This document shows positions 1 through 10,462 of a stretch of 64,000 nt of DNA, in pieces. The stretch spans positions 103,585,312 to 103,649,311 of the forward strand of contig NW_026947486.1 of assembly GCF_034190915.1 (NCBI RefSeq), given 5' to 3'. The position numbers and the translations under genes were made by a program. This DNA is from Cavia porcellus. Taxonomy: Eukaryota; Chordata; Mammalia; Rodentia; Caviidae. The first letter of the stretch is position 1; each line of letters starts with the position of its first letter. The notes under the pieces are model-generated. The model was not told where the DNA came from. It ran no database searches and saw only the letters and a program-made list of their open reading frames with translations.

Positions 1-115
1 ATGTAATCTATTAACTAATGATTTCTTACTTTTTTTGAAATTCTGTATTACTTATACCCTTATACTGTTTTGTTTTGTTTTTCTCCTTTAAATAAAATTT
101 TTTTTAAAAAGTGCT
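1..115 (+). mobile_element. L1-type 3' UTR tail (fragment)
   Basis: This T-rich tail ends in a TTTAAATAAAATTTT-like terminus. It matches, by eye, the reverse complement of about 60090-60240, the 3' terminus of the antisense L1-like sequence there, including the run TTACTTATACCCTTATACTG. It is the last part of an L1-family 3' UTR that begins left of the window. No coding sequence is present. Confidence 0.6.
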
Positions 116-289
116 AAGGTCAAAATCTGGATTGTAATGTTTACCAAAATAGCTGTCTCAAATTTGAAGAGACAACACCGCAGATAGTCAGTGAATTCTT
201 CACCAGTTCCCAGAAGTCTACTAAACAGGCTTCAATCACAATACTGTAAGAGGGTTGTAGAAAATGTGAGCCATTGACCTTTCAAATTA

Positions 290-560
290 AGATTCAAGGC
301 TACCAATAGTTTCCGAGTGCTCAAACCAAATACTTGACACCTCTTACTTAAAGGGGAGGTTTAATTTGGCTCATAGCTTCGGTTATTCAGTCACTGGTTG
401 CCTGGTTCCAAGACAGGAAGTAGAGCAAGGGAACAGCATCAGAGCAGGGGAACAGCATCAAAGAAGGCTTCAGGGACCAGAAAAGGTATCCAAGTTAATA
501 CCTCCGTATCCTACCCAGACATACCCAGTAGTATACTTTCTTAATTTTTCTAGGTGGCCC
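290..560 (-). mobile_element. MaLR-type LTR fragment, antisense
   Basis: The piece containing GGAGGTTTAATTTGGCTCAT, followed by a 'cagtcactggttgcctgg' segment, resembles the reverse complement of rodent MaLR (ORR1/MST-like) LTRs, where the aggtttatttggctca block is the inverted polyadenylation region. It is strongly diverged and its edges are uncertain. Confidence 0.45.
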
Positions 561-1054
561 CTAAAACAATCAAGTTTATAATTAAATTTAACTGTAACAC
601 TGCCCTTTGTTCATACCTTTGTGACCCCAGAGAACCTGATCAATTGCTGATCCACTCTTCTTATGGTACTCTCCATTCACTTAAAACAGAGAAAAACTTA
701 CCTACCACTGGACCTTAGGGTTGTCAGCACAGACAATTTTCACATAACAGTTGAATACCAAATGCCTCTTGCAAGCAAACAGGGCTAGAAGGCATTGTAG
801 AGCACTGTCACCTGTCACTGTGAGCCAAACTTCCTGGGACAATTGCAGCACCAGTGCCTGAATGCATCCACCATATCTAGCCTCCTGGAGCCAGAAAACA
901 ACAAAAAGACTTGGCAGGAAATGCTAATCACAATGTTACGAACTACTCATGGGCTGGTAAAAGTGACAGTGTCCCATCTATGGTTGATATCACTAAGTTT
1001 TCAACCAGTATGGCCGTCTATTACATTGACACAATTCAATCAAATACCATTATA
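561..1054. other. No gene recognised (561-1054)
   Basis: Single-copy-looking sequence between two MaLR LTR fragments of opposite orientation. It could be decayed MaLR internal sequence, but I see no motif that proves it. The only open frames are short (about 70 codons) and unremarkable. Confidence 0.5.
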
Positions 1055-1420
1055 GTTTGAGTCTGGATGTCCCCCCAAAGCCTCATGCAGTTATGGGAGG
1101 AGGCTTCTAGAATTTATGATTAATTAATGATCCAATGCTGGGATTATGGTTGTGAGTGCTACACCCACCCTAGGTGGGCATGGCTTACATACGCTGTAAG
1201 CAACAGAGTCTTCTATCTGTGCTCCTTCTCTTTTTGCTCTTGTTGCTTTAGCTGTGTTCCAGTCACTATGAACTGTTGCCTTCTGCCATGTGCCACTCTG
1301 CCTTGGAGCCAGCTGAGTATGGACTGAAACCTCCACATACTGTAAGATAAATAAATCTTTACTTCCTTAATTTTGGGATTTGGGTATTTTGTCCCAGCAA
1401 TGAGAGAAAAATAATACCAA
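1055..1420 (+). mobile_element. MaLR-type solo LTR
   Basis: The order of motifs follows the MaLR LTR plan: a GTTTGAGTCTGGATGTCCCC start, a middle with CTTCTGCCATGTGCCACTCT, then 'actgaaacctcc', an AATAAATC polyadenylation signal near 1350, and a 'ttttgtcccagcaatgagag' 3' end. Short open frames inside it on both strands are not genes. I see no paired LTR or internal region. Confidence 0.7.
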
Positions 1421-1599
1421 GAGTTGGCAAAAGATAGAAAAGGGAAGGCTTACATATGAGTGGGAAGAGAATAAATCAAGATGAGACCTCCTGGAAGTGG
1501 TTTTGGCATATGTATTCTGAAAGAAAGATTCTAAAGCAAAGCACATGGGGTCACTTGGGAAAATTCAGCAGAAACTACCTAAAAGTTGATTTTGAATAT

Positions 1600-1990
1600 A
1601 CTCCCTTACCCCTTTTGCCAATTATTTTGGATAAGTTGTAAAGAATGAGAACACCTATTGCTGGTGAAAGTGTGAGAAAATAGACATTTTACTACTGAGG
1701 TAGGAGTGAGATTGATACATCTTTCCTGGAAGGTATTTGGGAAATAATTCTCTAGAGCTTTAAACATGAATGAATATGCTGATCTCACAATTCCCTTCAG
1801 AATGTTTATCTAAAGGAAATAATTTTATATGTATGCAAAGGTGTTTACATGAGGATGTTTGTCACTGTTTTGCTTATAATACTAAAAGACGAAAATAACC
1901 TACACGGGCAATGATAAAAGACTGGTGAGACAAATTATGAGTCATCTTTATAGTGGAATCCCATAGAGCCACAGAAAATATTATTCAGTC
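1600..1990 (+). mobile_element. Old L1 (L1M-like) 3' fragment
   Basis: Diverged text typical of the C-terminal end of L1 ORF2: a 'ctcacaattcccttcagaatg' block, 'gtttgtcactgttttgcttataa', then 'gactggtgagacaaattatg' and 'tggaatcccatagagccac'. It reads in the sense direction with many indels and no usable frame. It is an ancient L1M-type copy, not the younger family seen at 15-22 kb. Confidence 0.6.
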
Positions 1991-2018
1991 TTTTTATGGA
2001 TATGCAAACATGTTCATA

Positions 2019-2067
2019 GTATACATACATACACACACACATATATGTATGTATATATATATATATC
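2019..2067. repeat. CA/TA/TATG-rich simple repeat
   Basis: An imperfect run of tacatac, (AC)n, tatgtatg and (AT)n units, probably grown from the tail of the adjacent L1 fragment. Confidence 0.85.
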
Positions 2068-3326
2068 TGTGAAGAGTAAAAAAGGTTTATTGAGAGAGAG
2101 TTCCTGAGAGACAAGAGGAGTCCCAAAAGTGAATTGTCACAAAGGCCTTTTCAAGAAAGAGCAAACACTATTGTTAAATAAAAAAAAAATTGTAAGCAGT
2201 AGAATGTCAATTTTGAAAGCATCCTTGTGTTTATGTGGATTTACTAGAACAGGGAAAACTCCAGTGCAGTAGTTCTAATCATACTTAGTTCTTGCATGTG
2301 TAGGATTAGAAAGACTATTAAAAGTTACTTTTGCTTTTTAACATTTTCAAGGATGAACATGAAATTTTAGTAAGATTTTCAAATAGTAATTATTTCAATA
2401 GCTAAGGAAAGACCAGCCAATATGAAGACCTAAAGTAGGAGCTGTTCTCATTATCCTAACATGCTCATCTTCAAAGTAAAGAGCACCTCTAGAATGAAAT
2501 TCAAAGCAATTGGTTTGAAATGGTATTTACATTAAATAGTTAAGGAATGTAGACGGCCATTGATTTAAAAAATTGAAAGCTATACATTTGATTATTCTCT
2601 AAAGATTATGTCCCTGTGTTCTGTTCACCTACTGGACATACAGAGCAGGAAACTGAGAGTAAAGTACAATTGCTGATCTTGTCACATTTTACAGACATTC
2701 ATCCTTAGATTCCAGTCACACTTAGATGGCGTGGCTTACCACTCCACTGAGAACTCCCACTAACAGATAGACCATGTGCAGGGCTCAGTTTCAGAGGCTG
2801 CAGCCATAGTCTCAGATTTTACAGGCCAGGACAGGAAACAACATGGACAAATGGCCATCACCAGGAGTTCGAGAGCTGCTGAGGGGACTCTGTGAAATTG
2901 AGTCTCTGAGGTCTACATGGAAGCAGCAATGCAAGAGTGGAGAGAACTTTCTCCCAACAGGCCATGAAGCACTGAGCCCAGTGCAGTTCCCCATTAGGAC
3001 ACTGCAGAGCAAATGGGCAAATGGTCTTCACCATGACCCTTTCCTATCTGCTGCTACCAAGAGCTGTGCTTTTAAATTGCTGGGCCATGAAATTACAGAC
3101 AGCATTTAAACAACACAACAGAAAAAATTGTATTGATTTAGACAGGGATAGGTTAACATATAATACAAAATGTAGGAGTTCCTCCTAGGTAGTGAAGGAG
3201 TAAATAGTCATGTATTGCTTAATGAAAGAGAAAATTTCTGGGAAATTAGTCATTAGGGAATTTTATCACTGTGCAGATAGTAGTAACACAAGCTGTGATA
3301 TCACTGGGCAAGGTCATTTTATGAAA

Positions 3327-3328
<2 letters not shown>
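2068..3328. other. No gene recognised (2068-3328)
   Basis: Unassigned sequence. The 2690-3110 part has a more even base composition and an 88-codon open frame at 2843-3109, but there is no splice-site framework, domain or repeat that I recognise. It may be an old degraded LTR. Confidence 0.5.

Positions 3329-3369
<41 letters not shown>
3329..3369. repeat. (AT)n microsatellite
   Basis: About 20 uninterrupted AT dinucleotides. The Tyr-Ile repeats in the open frames crossing it are an artefact of this tract. Confidence 0.95.
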
Positions 3370-3370
<1 letters not shown>

Positions 3371-3674
3371 TGATATCTATTTATATACATGTCTATATTC
3401 CAATATATATATTCTTGCATGGGCCTAAATATCAGTATGGTGTCAGTGAATATATGTTGTGTGCATTTATGTGTAGGACTGTATACATTTGTGTGTGTGT
3501 GGGTGCTGATAGTCATGTGCATTGTATTATTCTGGGACACAACCAGAAAGTAAGAAAGTCAAAAGCATAGAAGTTTTGTGTGTGGATGCTGCTGCTCACT
3601 ATATTGCACGGTGCTGCCACTTGAAGCCGCTAACCCAGATGTGCTGTCTGTCACCCACTTTACATTATTCAGTC

Positions 3675-3808
3675 TTTACACCAGTTTGGTTCAGGGTAGC
3701 ATGTACCCGCAGCATCAGCTACTTAGGAAACTGAAGCACAAGGGTATTTTGATCCCAGGAATTTGGGACCAGTCTGGGCAACATACTAAGATTCCATCTC
3801 TTTGTTTT
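3675..3808 (+). mobile_element. 7SL-derived SINE monomer (FLAM/proto-B1-like)
   Basis: The text 'gcagcatcagctacttagga', 'aactgaagcacaagg', 'gggaccagtctgggcaacat' and 'aagattccatctcttt' follows the 7SL/Alu-domain plan (CAGCTACT, CTGAGGCA, ACCAGCCTGGGCAACATA). It lacks a clear B1 internal duplication. It is the first of three 7SL SINEs in a row on the same strand. Confidence 0.6.
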
Positions 3809-3819
3809 TTTTAATGAAG

Positions 3820-3948
3820 CCAAGAATGGCAATGCATGCCTGTAAGCCTGGCACTTGGATGCTAAGAAAGAAGGATTACTGTGAGTTTGAGGCTGTCCTG
3901 ACAAACATACTAAGACTCCATCTCTTACTGTCAAAAACTTTTCAAAAC
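3820..3948 (+). mobile_element. B1-type SINE (diverged)
   Basis: Begins 'gccaagaatggcaatgcatg', runs through 'cctgtaagcctggcacttgg' and 'gtgagtttgaggctgtcc', and ends 'aagactccatctctta'. This is the middle member of a three-SINE cluster and is older than the copy that follows. Confidence 0.7.
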
Positions 3949-3952
3949 CTAG

Positions 3953-4100
3953 AGCCAAGCATGGCAGCTCATGCCTGTAATCTCAGCACTCTGGGCACTA
4001 AGGCAGGAGGACTACTGTGGCTGCATAGCGAATTCAAGATTGGCCTGAACTATATAGTGAGACCCTGTCTCAAAAAAAAACTAAAAAGAAAATTTAAGGA
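3953..4100 (+). mobile_element. B1 SINE
   Basis: A complete B1 body: 'gccaagcatggcagctcatg', 'cctgtaatctcagcactctg', 'ggcaggaggactactg', a partial internal duplication with 'gcctgaactatatagtgaga', 'ccctgtctc' and an A-rich tail. The internal duplication marks rodent B1 as opposed to primate Alu. Confidence 0.85.
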
Positions 4101-4859
4101 AATAAAAGCATAATCCCAGTGCCACACACGTTTTGTCCATGATAACTGAAAACTTACATAAAATAGCCTTCAAATATTCACCTTAATCAGAGAAAAATAC
4201 ATGGATCACAAGCATACTGCTCCCACATATCCAAGTGCTAAGGATAGATTTATTGTACAAAACAATCATATTTACCTTTTCACACTTTTCTAAAATATTC
4301 ATTCAGTAAAAACAGACTTTAGCATTGATTGCTGTTAATAGTATAGTTGACTGGCAGAAAAGAGTTAGATTTACTAAGTTGCTAGTAGTTTTAAAAAACT
4401 AAAAGTATAATTGAATCAAGAAGTACAAGAAAAATTAATCTCAACAAATATCTCCTGGACTTGGTTTCTGAGCAATTGATCTCTAGTCTATAATTATGAA
4501 TAAAGTACCCTTTGAAAAGACCTCATCAGAATCAGAGAGAAATGAGAACAATAGGGTAGGTATTGCAAAAGATTGGTTCTTCTCAGATAATTGTTTTTAA
4601 TAAAATGGTAAAAGTGTAGAAAACACCACGCAACTATAATTAGGATAATAATCTATTGTTCTACAGGAATATACACCCTGTTTTCTCTTCTATTGGAAAG
4701 CAACAAAGAAAATGAAGTAAAGGATGAGTGAATACATCTGAAGGATAGTTGTACATTGAACTATGGAGGTCATTAATTAATCTTTCCTTTATGGTAGAAC
4801 GAGCCAAATAATGAGGAGTAGATGTCGTGCCTAATGCAGGCTGAGATTGCTCTATTAGT
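4101..4859. other. No gene recognised (4101-4859)
   Basis: AT-rich unassigned sequence with no long open frame, no recognisable repeat and no simple repeat of note. Confidence 0.55.
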
Positions 4860-4955
4860 CTTTTATTTTTAATTTTTCTGCAGTGCTAGATATAGAACCT
4901 AGGGCCTTGCTCATACTAGGCAAGCAGTCTGCCACAGAGTCACACCCCCAGATCA
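4860..4955 (-). mobile_element. ID SINE, antisense
   Basis: Reverse complement of the tRNA-like ID body: 'tagatatagaacctagggcc' (B box), 'ttgctcatactaggcaagca', then 'ctgccacagagtcacaccc' (A box). The preceding T-rich stretch is its inverted A tail. Confidence 0.75.
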
Positions 4956-5640
4956 TGAGAGTACCATAATTTATTTAGGGGCCCAGGAAGACAATCAGAC
5001 AGATTTTAGATAACACTGTATACATTTCCTATTTGGTTTTATTTATTTGTCTGAGTACAATGATTTTCAGATATTAAATCACTCCACTGTTGAATTCTGT
5101 TCTCTATCAATAATTCAGTAGATGAAATTATGATTTATTTCTCAAGTTAGAAGACATTCCAGGGATGGTGGATCCATGAAGTTGGGTCTTCATTTGATCA
5201 TAGTGCTACAGAGACGTGTTTTTGAAACTGGGAATCTAACAAAATATAAAGCAGCTGAGTGATAAGATGTTATTTTCATAGTCATTTTGCAACAAAAATA
5301 GGAGATAAAATCAAGCCATCCCTCCAGCTCCAGGGTAAGAGAAAGAGAAACATTTTGCCCCAGAGTTCCAGGCCCCTGGCTGTTCTGTTAGAAGCAAGGC
5401 AGACCTTTCCTTTGTGCCTGTGGAAATGCATGTTAGCATGTTCTTGCATTCTCTGGGGAGAATACAGCTATGTGTTGGACCTACATGCCTGATGTATGGG
5501 CTATGGTGAATGAATTTAACATAGAGCTTCTTGCTTGCTGGTCCACCACTGTTTTTATTCTCCCTTAAACTGTGAACCCTCAAATAGCAGCTCACACTTC
5601 TGGGTCTTGACAATCTTGATATAAGTATAAATTTGGCAAT
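4956..5640. other. No gene recognised (4956-5640)
   Basis: Unassigned. The longest open frames (77 and 100 codons, opposite strands, overlapping at 5259-5613) show no domain and no flanking splice signals that I trust. Confidence 0.5.
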
Positions 5641-5845
5641 ATTGTCCAGTGGCTCATAGCACAGACTTTTGAACAGGACTGCAAAAGCGCAAATCCTCTG
5701 CCCATTGTAGCTTCAGGATCTGGACAAATCTGTTAACTTCTCTGAGCCTCAATCTATTCACCTGTAAGACAAGAGTGAACATAGTGACTGCCTCAAGGTA
5801 TTTGATAAAAATTAGATAACTAAATCCGGGTAGAGTCATTAGTTG
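5641..5845 (+). mobile_element. MIR SINE
   Basis: Follows the MIR order: 'gtggctcatagcacagactt', then 'ggacaaatctgttaacttct', the core 'ctgagcctcaatctattcac', 'ctgtaagacaagagtgaaca', and 'gactgcctcaaggtattt'. Ancient and diverged, as expected. Confidence 0.8.
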
Positions 5846-6714
5846 GAATGAAAATATTCATCTCCCTTCTTTTTTTAGCCTAACAGGAGATTGGAGGCTA
5901 CATATAGAAGAGCTAAGTGACTATCAATAGAGGAAAAAGCAGTTACACAATTGAAGGTTTTCCGTATCAACAAAATTTGCTCTGCCCCTTACATTAGGTG
6001 ACTCTTACCACCCAACACGTACATAACATATGTTCTTCTGTGTACATACTCATCCAGTGGGACATTTTAAACAAATCAATTCAGCTTGCTATGAGGGCCC
6101 TGAGAATAGACAGGTATGTGTGCCTGAGCATGTATGCATGTATGTATGTGTCTTTGCTTGCCAGAATCAGATAGATGTTTTTTTCCTTTAAGTATAATCC
6201 TTTAAGTTCTCCCTACCTTGTCTCCCTGTGTGTCTCTCTGTCTCTCTGTTTATTTCCCCTCCACAATTTCCTGCAAAATGGAAACACTTTTCTTTGAAAA
6301 AGAAACATTTCATTTTCTGCTTTGATCATTCGCAGACTGAGCTCAGTATGCACAGAAGCAATCAAATTTATCTTTAACCAAAGTTTGCCCCTTAATACGT
6401 TTTTATTTTAGTCTGAAATCTGTTTTCTTCTAGATTCTTCTAGATCCTTCATCAGGTGCCCTCAGAGCCTTAAAAGCATAGAAAAAATAAAGCCATTTAG
6501 ATCATGAATAAAAGTAAAGAAAGTCTTACATTAGTGTCTTTGGTTGCCATGGCTCTATTTTGGGTCAGAATCCCAGTTGGCCAGGAAAGCCGCCCTTCTT
6601 GTCGCTAGTCCCCAAGAGCTAGCTTTTATTTTGTATTTTCTTGATTGCCCTAAGCCTACCTTGGGCACACAGCAGTCTCTGCCTTACTAGAATTGACATT
6701 TGTTTATATTTTAA
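5846..6714. other. No gene recognised (5846-6714)
   Basis: Unassigned, with a weak TATG/TGTG-rich patch at about 6110-6152 and a CT-rich patch near 6220-6250. Confidence 0.5.
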
Positions 6715-6797
6715 ATTTGCAATGGTAGGAGTGGAATTACAGGGTTGCACATTCCAGGCAAGTGCTCTGTAACTGAGCTACTCTTCCAGCCCTGACA
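6715..6797 (-). mobile_element. ID SINE, antisense
   Basis: Inverted ID body: 'tggaattacagggttgcaca', 'ttccaggcaagtgctctgta', 'actgagctactcttccagcc'. The B-box end is on the left and the A-box/5' end on the right. Confidence 0.75.
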
Positions 6798-6867
6798 CTG
6801 GGTTTTAATTATGGTGCCCACAGAAACACAAATATTCTTGATTCACCTTGCTATATAAATTCTGACA

Positions 6868-6985
6868 GTGGGCTGGGAATACAGTTCATCAGCAAAGTGC
6901 CTGCCTGGCAAGTGCAAGGTTGTGAGTTCAATCCCCAGTACCAAAAATTAAAAAATAAAAATTAAAAATTAAAATAAAATAAATT
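6868..6985 (+). mobile_element. ID SINE
   Basis: Starts 'gggctgggaatacagttcat' (A box region), continues 'gtgcctgcctggcaagtgca', then the B box 'gtgagttcaatccccagtac', and ends in an (A/AAAT)-rich tail. Confidence 0.85.
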
Positions 6986-7371
6986 CTGATAGTTGAAAGT
7001 TTGGAAGCTCAGGCCTTTTAAGCACAAGGAGTATTGTCCGTCCTTTCTCTACTCACATACATGGTTTGGCAGTTTGGAAGAATCATCTAATTAAAGTCTA
7101 ATGAACTATGAGAGGTCAAGACATTATTTGCTTTGTTTCAATGTGGAATAAAAAGAGTTGAAATTAGGGAATAAAGTCAACAAGTCAATGAAACTGCTAG
7201 AAATGCGGCTAGAGGGACCCCAGGTACCAGGGTATGGTGGGCTTAGGACAATATCTGGGAAAGACAGTGATGGCCACAAGGTCACAGTGGCATTACCATT
7301 TGTCTATTGCTGTTGGTAAATCCTAAATCTCTCATGCTGTTGAGGAGGAAGAGAACAGGAGCCTGTGCACA
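6986..7371. other. No gene recognised (6986-7371)
   Basis: Short unassigned spacer between ID copies of opposite orientation. Confidence 0.5.
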
Positions 7372-7455
7372 TGTGTTTTTTATCTTTGTTGTTATTTTGG
7401 TACCAAGAACCGAACTCAGGGCCTTGCACTTGCCAGGCAGGTGCTGTGCTGCACA
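7372..7455 (-). mobile_element. ID SINE, antisense, 5'-truncated
   Basis: 'ggtaccaagaaccgaactca', 'gggccttgcacttgccaggc', 'aggtgctgtgctgca' is the inverted 3' two thirds of ID. The A-box end is missing or diverged. Confidence 0.75.
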
Positions 7456-7930
7456 TGTGTTTTGCGATGCCTAAGGGTTTCACCAGCACCCACATATGGC
7501 AGCTCCACTTACACAGCTTATGATACCAATTTGCTGGTAAGCTTAATTTCTTTTGATCTCTGTATCAGTTATATATAATTTATTCTACATGCTACAAATT
7601 TATTAGATCATTTTGATCCTTAAAAATATGTTATTTTAAGCTTTCATACGTATCATTAAATACAACGATAGAATGTGCAGCATGAATGAAAAACATGTGA
7701 ATATTTTAATTTTAAAAACATTACAGAAAACAGTCAATTTTACGTTACAAATTTGTATCATACAAGTGTACATGTGCATGTGATTTTGTAAATGCGGAGA
7801 AAACATCTAGAACAAGACACAGCAATTTATGACTATGTGATGTGATCAAAAAACACAATAAATATTTAAAGTTTTAAATTTATTATAGTAAAAGGCACAT
7901 GGCCATTTATCTCTCGCAAAATATTCCCCC
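7456..7930. other. No gene recognised (7456-7930)
   Basis: AT-rich unassigned sequence between an ID and a B1. Confidence 0.5.
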
Positions 7931-8530
7931 AAGGCCAGGCAGGTTGTTAATGCCTGTTATCCTAGTACAGGCTGAGGCAGGAGGATCACCATGAGTTTGA
8001 GGCCAGTCTAGGCTACATAGCCAACTCCAGGCCAGCCTTAACTGCATAGAAGACTGTTGTGGATTGTATCTAGATGTCCTTCCAAAGTCTCTTGGCATTC
8101 ATAGGTGGAGATTTCAGAGGTGGCTAGATCTAGGCTGTATAATACTGAAATTAAAGGTATATTATAACTAAATGGGTTTGGCATAATTATGGATATGGTT
8201 AGTGGAAGCCCTGCAGTGGGTGTGGGTGGCATCAATCAATAGGCTTATCGCCTGGATGGAATATAGAGAAAGGGAAAGCAGGGCACTGCTGCTGCTTACT
8301 GCTTCACTGTCTCCTGCCTGCTTTGCCATTGACTATTCCTCTGTAGCAATCCTGCTCTGCCATGCCGTCCTGCCGTGGAGCATGCCAACTCCGAACTAAA
8401 ACCTCTAGACAATGTGAGCCAAAATAAACCTTTCCTCCTTTAACATGTGGAGGTGAGGTGTTTTGTCTCAGCAACGAGAAAAGTAGCTAGGATAGAGACC
8501 CTGTCTTAAGCACAAAAACAAAAAATCAAA
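7931..8530 (+). mobile_element. B1 SINE split by a nested LTR
   Basis: The 5' part (7931-8054) carries the B1 body and the internal duplication ('gaggccagtctaggctacat' followed by 'ccaggccagccttaactgca'). The missing 3' end, 'gagaccctgtctta' plus an A-rich tail, resumes at 8495. The 440 bp between them is an LTR. The B1 is therefore older than that LTR insertion. Confidence 0.85.
8055..8494 (+). mobile_element. MaLR-type LTR nested in B1
   Basis: Starts TGTTGTGGATTGTATCTAGA and ends 'gtagctaggata'. In between are 'ctgccatgccgtcctgccgt', 'gaactaaaacctctaga', 'gtgagccaaaataaacctt' (AATAAA signal) and 'ttttgtctcagcaacgag', the standard order for a rodent MaLR LTR. Five bases on the left (aagac, 8050-8054) match five on the right (gagac, 8495-8499) with one mismatch, the target duplication size expected for ERVL-MaLR. 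The LTR lies exactly inside the B1 consensus. It is solitary. Confidence 0.8.
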
Positions 8531-8539
8531 AATCAGAAC

Positions 8540-9310
8540 CACAGAAGAGAAATTACACCTTTCCATGAAGCAGAATCCACTATGCTGATGGGTAAGAGCC
8601 TCAACCAGAGGAGAAATCATGCTGTCCCATGAAACAGATTCTGCCATGCTGATAGGTAACAGCTGCAGCCAGAAGAGAAGCTACGCTTTCCTGTGAAGCA
8701 AGCCTCACCATGCTGATTGGAAAGAGACAGCCAGAAGAGAAGACGCACTTTTCTGCGGGCTGAAAAACCAGAAGAACATCTTCTGGCTCCTGCTGATTCA
8801 GAGAACTCAGGGTGAGATGATAGCAACTGAAAAGAAGGGAAATAGCTTGATGCTTATACTGTTTGGTTGACTCTGCAGACCCAGGGCTGGTGGTCTGGGC
8901 ATCTACTAGGAAGGTGGCAGTGTGCACTGTGACAACTGTGGGGGATTTCCTCCTGTCTTGCTTTTGAAATCCAACGTTTTGTTCCATTTTACTGTTTTGT
9001 TTTATCCCTGCATCTGGTAACCTGAGCAACTATTTTGAAGATAACAATGTGCAGTATTCTTCTCATTGTTTTGTGTTGTTCCAATTTATTCTGTTTTGTT
9101 TAATGTCATACTTTGATTGGTTTTATTCTGCTTTCTTTTGCTTTATTTTGCTATGTCTGATGGTATTGTGAAGAGACCAACATATATTATGGTATTATCC
9201 TGTTTTAAAGTTCTGTACCACTTTCACTATTTGGTTTTGATTGACTTTATTCTGTTTTGTTTTGTTGGGTTTTATTCTCTTTAAAACAAAATTTTAAAAT
9301 ATCCCCCCAA
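8540..9310 (+). mobile_element. Mini-L1 composite: monomers + ORF1 scrap + 3' UTR
   Basis: Non-coding L1-derived element. Tandem monomers of about 64 bp occupy 8548-8760. Next is a short piece related to the ORF1 N-terminal coding region ('gagatgatagcaactgaaaa', 8814-8833), then directly L1 3' UTR modules ('tcctgtcttgcttttgaaat', repeated 'gttttgttttatt'-type runs) to an A/T-rich end. Most of ORF1 and all of ORF2 are absent. The same ORF1-to-3'-UTR join recurs at 30360-30570. A 142-codon minus-strand open frame (8601-9029) is incidental. Confidence 0.6.
8548..8760 (+). repeat. Tandem monomers, period 64/64/62 bp
   Basis: Units start at 8548, 8612, 8676 and (partial) 8738. Each has AGAA(A/G), then 'ccatgaa(g/a)cag', 'ccatgctgat(a/t)gg' and 'agccagaagagaag'. 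Tandem 5' monomers are the promoter arrangement of several rodent L1 families. Here they head a deleted L1 derivative. Confidence 0.75.
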
Positions 9311-9956
9311 CTCCACAAGTACTTACCCTATTTTTCTTGCCACTCTCTGCAGCAGTTCTGAAAATTCCTTTCATGAGTGTCTAGTTGTGTTGCGTGATTT
9401 CCCCATGGTTTTGAATTGATTCAAAATATGCACCTTTCATTATTATTTTGACAATGGGGAAAAGTCAGAAGTCACATAATGCCACACCTAGATAAAGTGA
9501 ATGAGGTAAATGAGTACACAATGTCACGTGTTGTTTATTTTAATGTATTCATCAGTATATGTTTACATTGCATAATGATTACTTTCACTGTATCTGGAAT
9601 GGGTACATGACAATCTTAATTCTTTTTTAACTTCACCTTTTTTCCCCCATCCTTTTCCGCTCCCCTCATCTTCTGGTTCCCTTCCTATTTGCAGTAGATC
9701 TATCTCCTTGTTTCCTTTTATCTATCTTTTATTTTGCTTTTTTATTTATACTTTAGATTTTTTATATAAGAGAAACCATATGGTATTTAAACTATGTTTC
9801 TGGATTACTTCACTTAACATTATGTTTTTAAGGTGCATCCATTTTCCTACAAATAGTTCAAATTCATCCTTTTTTATAGTAAATTAATGTTTCCACTGTG
9901 TATAAATGCCCCATCTTCTTTGTCTATTGGTCGGTTTGTGAGCATATAGGCCACTT

Positions 9957-9958
<2 letters not shown>

Positions 9959-9992
<34 letters not shown>

Positions 9993-10086
9993 TCTTTTTT
10001 GTTTTTATCGGTACCAGGGATCGAACTCACGACTGCCTGCTTGCAAGGCAGGTGCTTATGCCGCTGAGCTAAATCCCCAGCCCCTA
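9959..10086 (-). mobile_element. Young ID SINE inserted in L1, antisense
   Basis: A long T run (inverted A tail), then 'tttttatcggtaccagggat', 'cgaactcacgactgcctgct', 'tgcaaggcaggtgcttatgc' and 'cgctgagctaaatccccagc'. The 8-bp flank ccactttc occurs at 9951-9958 and again at 10087-10094, a target-site duplication. Almost identical bodies occur at 18369, 34775 and 59026, marking a recently active ID subfamily. Confidence 0.9.
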
Positions 10087-10365
10087 CCACTTTCAAGATT
10101 TAACTATTAGGAGTTGTGTTACTATAGACATGGATATGCATGTATCACAGTAACATGATGGCTTTAACACTTTCAAGAAGATGCCTAGAAGAGGAATACC
10201 TTGGTCTACTGGAATTTCTAGTTTTATTTTTTCAGAAACCCCCTTATTTTTAAAGGGATAGCATTCAGGTTCTCCCCATTTAATATGATGCTGGCCATTG
10301 GTTCATCATAGATGGATTTTTATCAGATTGATATTAGTTCCTTCAATGCCTATTTTCTTCAGGGT

Positions 10366-10462
10366 TTTTTTGGGGGGGGGCAGGTACTAGAGTTTGAACT
10401 CATGACCTCACATTTGCCATGCAGGAGCTGTGCTACTGAACTATATATCTCTGGCCTCTTAA
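10366..10462 (-). mobile_element. ID SINE inserted in L1, antisense
   Basis: 'aggtactagagtttgaactc', 'atgacctcacatttgccatg', 'caggagctgtgctactgaac' is an older inverted ID body with a T/G-rich inverted tail. Confidence 0.75.

Noticed and set aside
3210..3540. Open frames with Tyr-Ile repeats
   Set aside because: Produced by the (AT)n tract at 3329-3369.
3953..4100. 7SL RNA gene
   Set aside because: Only the Alu-domain part with B1 deletions, the internal duplication and an A tail; a B1 SINE.
8601..9029. 142-codon minus-strand open frame
   Set aside because: It overlies the 64-bp monomers and the L1 3' UTR on the opposite strand; repeated SGC/QHG residues simply mirror the monomers.
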